A DNA stretch of 64,000 nucleotides, from assembly GCA_020056965.1 (NCBI GenBank), contig JAGVGT010000083.1, positions 1 to 64,000 of the forward strand. Direction: 5' to 3'. The notes beneath the pieces were generated by a model. The model was not told the DNA's origin and did not search any database. It saw nothing but the letters and a program-made list of their open reading frames with translations. A program made the translations under genes and the position numbers. The DNA is from Deltaproteobacteria bacterium (GTDB taxonomy: Bacteria; Desulfobacterota; Desulfobulbia; Desulfobulbales; JAGXFP01). Positions 61,083 through 64,000 of this stretch are shown piece by piece (within the stretch, counting starts at the first letter, position 1; every line of letters starts with the position of its first letter).

Positions 61083-63050
61083 ATGGTTGAATCAGTATCC
61101 GGCCTGCGCCAGCACGTTTCCATTCCCACCGATCAGCTTCTGCTGCCGGGCGAGAAGGTCTATATCGTCGATGACGATCCGGCCATCCGGGAGCCGTTGC
61201 GGATCTTCCTGGAAGAACAGGGATTGGTGGTAGGCGAGGCTGCCAGCGGTGAGGAATATCTGGACTTGCTGGAGCGGGACGACACCGCCCTGGTGCTCCT
61301 TGATATCGGTCTGCCCGATCGGGACGGCCGCTCGGTGCTCGCTCAGATTGTGGCGAAAAAGCCGGATGTGGCCGTGGTCATGCTCACCGGCGTGGCCGAT
61401 CTCAAGGTCGCCTTGGAGTGCATCCGGGAGGGGGCCGACGATTACCTCTCCAAACCGGTCCAGTTCACCGAGATTCTCTTCGTGGTCAAGAAAGCTCTGG
61501 AAAAGCGGCGGCTGATTTTTGAGAACCGCAAGTATCACGAAGATCTGGAAAAGGCCCATTTTCGCATCCATGTGCTCCACCAGCTGTCGGTAAAGATGAA
61601 CACCGCCTACCTGAGTACCGTCGAACTCGACGAGATCATGCAGGCGGTCCTGGTCGGGATCACCGCCGAGGAAGGGTTGCGTTTTAATCGCGCCTTTTTG
61701 GCCTTGTTCGACGACGATAACCAGTACCTGGTGGGCAAGATGGCCATCGGGCCCGACTGCCGGGAGGAGGCTGGCCGGATCTGGTCGGAGATCCAGGAAA
61801 GGTCCTTGAGTTTCCTGGAGATTGTCCATGGCTTTCGGGAAGGTTGCAAGGAGTTGGACCGGGAGGTCAACCGGATCATCAAAGTCTTGCGGATTCCCGT
61901 GGCCGATCAGGAGAATATCCTGATTAAATCGGCCCGGGAGCGGCGGAGCATCCTGGTGAGCCGCGAGAATGGCAGTGTGCCGAGGCCGCTGGAACGGCGG
62001 ACCCCGATGTTCACCGAGGACCAGCACCTATGGCCAGCAGTCGTGGAAAGGCGCGGGGAAGAGGTGACAGAGCTGGCGATACCCCATGAACTGATCGCCC
62101 TGCTCCGGGAGGATACCTTTGTGGTGGTGCCGCTTTTCTCGCCCAGTCGCGCTTTCGGGGTGATCATCGCCGATAATTACGTTACCGGCCAACCGATCAG
62201 CCAAAACGACATCGGTTCCCTGGAGCTGTTCGCCAGTCAGGCCAGTCTGGCCATCGAACACAGCCATCTTTACCAGGATCAGCAGCGGAAGATCGCCGAA
62301 CTGGAGGAATTGACCGAGGAGCTTAATAAAAACAAGGACCTGCTGGTCGAGGCCGAACGCTTCTCTGCCCTGGGGCAGATGGCGGCGCAGCTGGTCCATT
62401 CCATCCGCAACCCCGTCACCTCCATCGGCGGCATTGCCAGAATCCTGGTGCGCAAGCCGGCCAGTGCCGAACAGAAAAAATTTCTCGATGTGGTGGGTAA
62501 GGAGTCGGCCCGGTTGGAGCAGATTCTCGACGATTTATACAGCTATACCGACCAGTTCAATGTTCTTGATCTGGCCCCGGTCGAGCTGTGCAGCCTGCTG
62601 CAACGTACTCAGCTTCTGCTGCAGGCCGACATGGTCAGGCAGGCTGTGGTCTGGAAAATTTCGGGCTGCGAGGAGGCGATCTGGCTGAACGCCGATCAAC
62701 GGCATCTGCGCCAGTTGTTTCTCCACCTGTTCAGAAACGCCCTCGATGCCATGCCGGAGGGGGGGGAGCTGGCGGTGGCGGTGGGTCTGGATGACCCGTG
62801 GCTCCGGGTAACGGTGCGGGACAACGGCGTCGGTATGCCCGAGGATTATCTGGGCAAGGTTACCGACCCATTTTTTACCACCAAGACCTACGGGACCGGC
62901 ATGGGGCTCACCCTGGTGGAAAAAATTCTCAAGACCCATGGCGGTAATTTCACCATTGCCAAGCGACCTGGCGGTGGCTTGGAGGTCCAGGTCAATCTGC
63001 CGCTTACCCTTTCGATCTCCACTCCCGTACCCGTAAAATTGCCACAATAG
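61083..63050 (+). CDS. Response regulator-GAF-histidine kinase hybrid
   Basis: The 655-residue soluble protein has an N-terminal receiver domain (YIVDDDPAIRE, phospho-Asp in LVLLDIGLPDRDG, MLTGVADL, LSKPVQ; residues 25-145), a GAF-like domain (about 170-395), a coiled coil, and a HisKA-HATPase part with the phospho-His in QLVHSIRNPVTSIGG, VRDNGVG, and GTGMGLTLVEKIL. No transmembrane segment is present. The REC-first order suggests it is driven by another kinase. It follows the sulfur transporter by 228 bp but has its own space for a promoter. Confidence 0.88.
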   Translation: MVESVSGLRQHVSIPTDQLLLPGEKVYIVDDDPAIREPLRIFLEEQGLVVGEAASGEEYLDLLERDDTALVLLDIGLPDRDGRSVLAQIVAKKPDVAVVMLTGVADLKVALECIREGADDYLSKPVQFTEILFVVKKALEKRRLIFENRKYHEDLEKAHFRIHVLHQLSVKMNTAYLSTVELDEIMQAVLVGITAEEGLRFNRAFLALFDDDNQYLVGKMAIGPDCREEAGRIWSEIQERSLSFLEIVHGFREGCKELDREVNRIIKVLRIPVADQENILIKSARERRSILVSRENGSVPRPLERRTPMFTEDQHLWPAVVERRGEEVTELAIPHELIALLREDTFVVVPLFSPSRAFGVIIADNYVTGQPISQNDIGSLELFASQASLAIEHSHLYQDQQRKIAELEELTEELNKNKDLLVEAERFSALGQMAAQLVHSIRNPVTSIGGIARILVRKPASAEQKKFLDVVGKESARLEQILDDLYSYTDQFNVLDLAPVELCSLLQRTQLLLQADMVRQAVVWKISGCEEAIWLNADQRHLRQLFLHLFRNALDAMPEGGELAVAVGLDDPWLRVTVRDNGVGMPEDYLGKVTDPFFTTKTYGTGMGLTLVEKILKTHGGNFTIAKRPGGGLEVQVNLPLTLSISTPVPVKLPQ

Positions 63051-63089
63051 CCCAGCGGTCGGGCTGCCCAGACAACGTCTCCCTCCGTG

Positions 63090-63111
63090 CCCCCCCCCCC
63101 AAAAAAAAAAA
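63090..63111. repeat. Adjacent homopolymer tracts C11-A11
   Basis: Eleven C (63090-63100) followed directly by eleven A (63101-63111), between the convergent histidine kinase and MFS genes. On the minus strand it is T11-G11, 9 bp after the MFS stop codon. It could be slippery or a sequencing weak point. Confidence 0.8.
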
Positions 63112-63119
63112 CTGAAAAT

Positions 63120-64000
63120 TTAGACCTCAGGCTCGGCTTTGCTTGAGCTGGGTCCCCGCGCCCGGGAGAGGGCGGCGCCGGCCAGCCCGACCACGGCCGC
63201 GACTATCAGCGCCCCCCGCAGGGCGGTAAGAAAAGCCTCGGCCTGATCCGGGTGGTAGTCCCGTAGGTCCAGGCCGCCGGTCTGCTGGCTGAAAATTCGG
63301 GCAAAGACCAGGGTGGCCAGCGAGATGCCGAGGAGCATCCCGAGATTCCTGGCGGCGGCCAGGAGGGCGGCGGCGGTACCGGAGCGGTGGAGTTGAGTGT
63401 GGGCCAACACCGCCGCGCTATTGGGGGAAAGGAACAGGGACTGCCCCGCCCCCAACAGGGCCAGGTGGATGGTCAAGGTGGTGAGGCTGGTCTCCGCTCC
63501 GGTGGTGGCCAACAGAAACAAGGCAATCGCACTGCACAGCAGGCCGAGGGTGGCGAGCCGGCTGCGGTCAACCAGGTCGGAAAGCCAGCCGGCCAGGGGC
63601 GAGGTCAGCATGATCGAGGCTGGAATGGCCATCATGATCAGGCCGATGTCGGAGGGGGCCATGCCCCGCAGGTGATCCAGATAAAACGGGGTCAGGATGA
63701 TGGCGCCGAAGAGACTCGCGAAGGAGAGGGCGGCGCTGACAATGCCGAGGCAGAAGAAACGGTCTGCGAAGATGTCCAGCGGCAATAGTGGATGTTTGAC
63801 CTGTTTCTCGATGGCCAAGAAGCCGGCCAGTAAAAAGGGGATGGGGATGGTCAGGAAGATGAGCGGTGCCCGCGACCCGTTATCGGCAAGGCGGGTCAGG
63901 AGCAGGGAGAAGAGGCAAAGGATGGCGGCGAGGATAACTGAGCCGAGCCAGTCGATGGGAGCGCCCCGGGAGCTTCGGTGCATGGGCAGGTAGCGGACGG
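63120..64000 (-). CDS. MFS transporter, DHA2 (EmrB/QacA) type, C-terminal part; runs off the window
   Basis: The visible frame continues to the window edge (VRYLP before MHRSSRGAPIDWLGS). The PIDWLGS piece is the linker between the sixth and seventh helices in 14-helix DHA2 exporters. Eight further hydrophobic segments follow, with GAGQSLFLSPNSAAV and GTAAALLAAARNLGMLLGIS typical of the family. It is a drug or metabolite exporter driven by the proton gradient; substrate unknown. The ATG at 63983 is internal. Confidence 0.85.
   Translation of the reverse strand, partial: VRYLPMHRSSRGAPIDWLGSVILAAILCLFSLLLTRLADNGSRAPLIFLTIPIPFLLAGFLAIEKQVKHPLLPLDIFADRFFCLGIVSAALSFASLFGAIILTPFYLDHLRGMAPSDIGLIMMAIPASIMLTSPLAGWLSDLVDRSRLATLGLLCSAIALFLLATTGAETSLTTLTIHLALLGAGQSLFLSPNSAAVLAHTQLHRSGTAAALLAAARNLGMLLGISLATLVFARIFSQQTGGLDLRDYHPDQAEAFLTALRGALIVAAVVGLAGAALSRARGPSSSKAEPEV

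Overview
The window is a stretch of GC-rich bacterial chromosome with gene content typical of Desulfobacterota (former Deltaproteobacteria; a Desulfobulbales-type sulfur-metabolising bacterium is my best guess, from the fused PurS-PurL enzyme, the DHH-CBS-poly(A) polymerase fusion, the TusA/DsrE sulfur relay with a YeeE/YedE transporter, and the density of PilY1/minor-pilin and two-component genes). Taxonomy is inference; no rRNA or tRNA gene was seen.

Layout. 1-7.8 kb: end of kdsB, malate dehydrogenase, a long YvcK/CofD-like protein coupled to a PrmA-like methyltransferase, the queD-queE pair (queuosine precursor), a DUF1015 protein and a TrmN6-like methyltransferase. 7.8-24 kb, almost all on the minus strand: AMIN-amidase, mutS, a phosphodiesterase coupled to a truncated HIT gene, yggU-divIVA-yggT, holB-ricT-metG, a YhaM-like HD protein, and purL, which is broken by one in-frame TAA. 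24.3-35.6 kb: a type IV pilus minor-pilin/tip-adhesin cluster (fimT, pilW, pilV, pilX, a small secreted protein, a 1772-residue PilY1 with a Cys-rich insert, a PilE-like pilin, and a PilB/GspE ATPase). 35.7-36.6 kb: smpB and the tmRNA gene ssrA.

36.6-45.7 kb is the most interesting region: a compact, lower-GC, apparently complete filamentous-phage (inovirus) prophage integrated at the 3' end of ssrA. It is bounded by perfect 26-bp direct repeats of the ssrA end and carries, in order of transcription on the minus strand, an ssDNA-binding protein, a run of very small membrane/coat proteins (most below 60 codons), an adhesin with seven Cys-rich repeats and a C-terminal anchor (pIII-like), a pVI-like protein, a Zot/pI morphogenesis ATPase, a replication initiator, a small protein and a tyrosine integrase. 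A divergent CI-type repressor faces ssb across an inverted-repeat operator. There is no secretin gene, so export must use a host secretin. Integration has moved the native ssrA terminator 9.2 kb away (45771-45804), and the element supplies a replacement.

46-64 kb: a HepT-like remnant, a flavoprotein, a periplasmic substrate-binding protein translationally coupled to a hybrid histidine kinase, a methyltransferase, a PilZ protein, a site-2 protease, the DHH-CBS-tRNA nucleotidyltransferase fusion, xerD, rpsU, a sulfur-relay operon (tusA, two DsrE-family genes and a 57-codon DsrH-like gene) divergent from a YeeE/YedE transporter, a REC-GAF-histidine kinase, and the 3' part of an MFS exporter. Several intergenic spaces hold short repeats (tatagg-type palindromes, accgcagaa-type repeats, cattgcgag-type inverted repeats), and two of these have altered adjacent genes.
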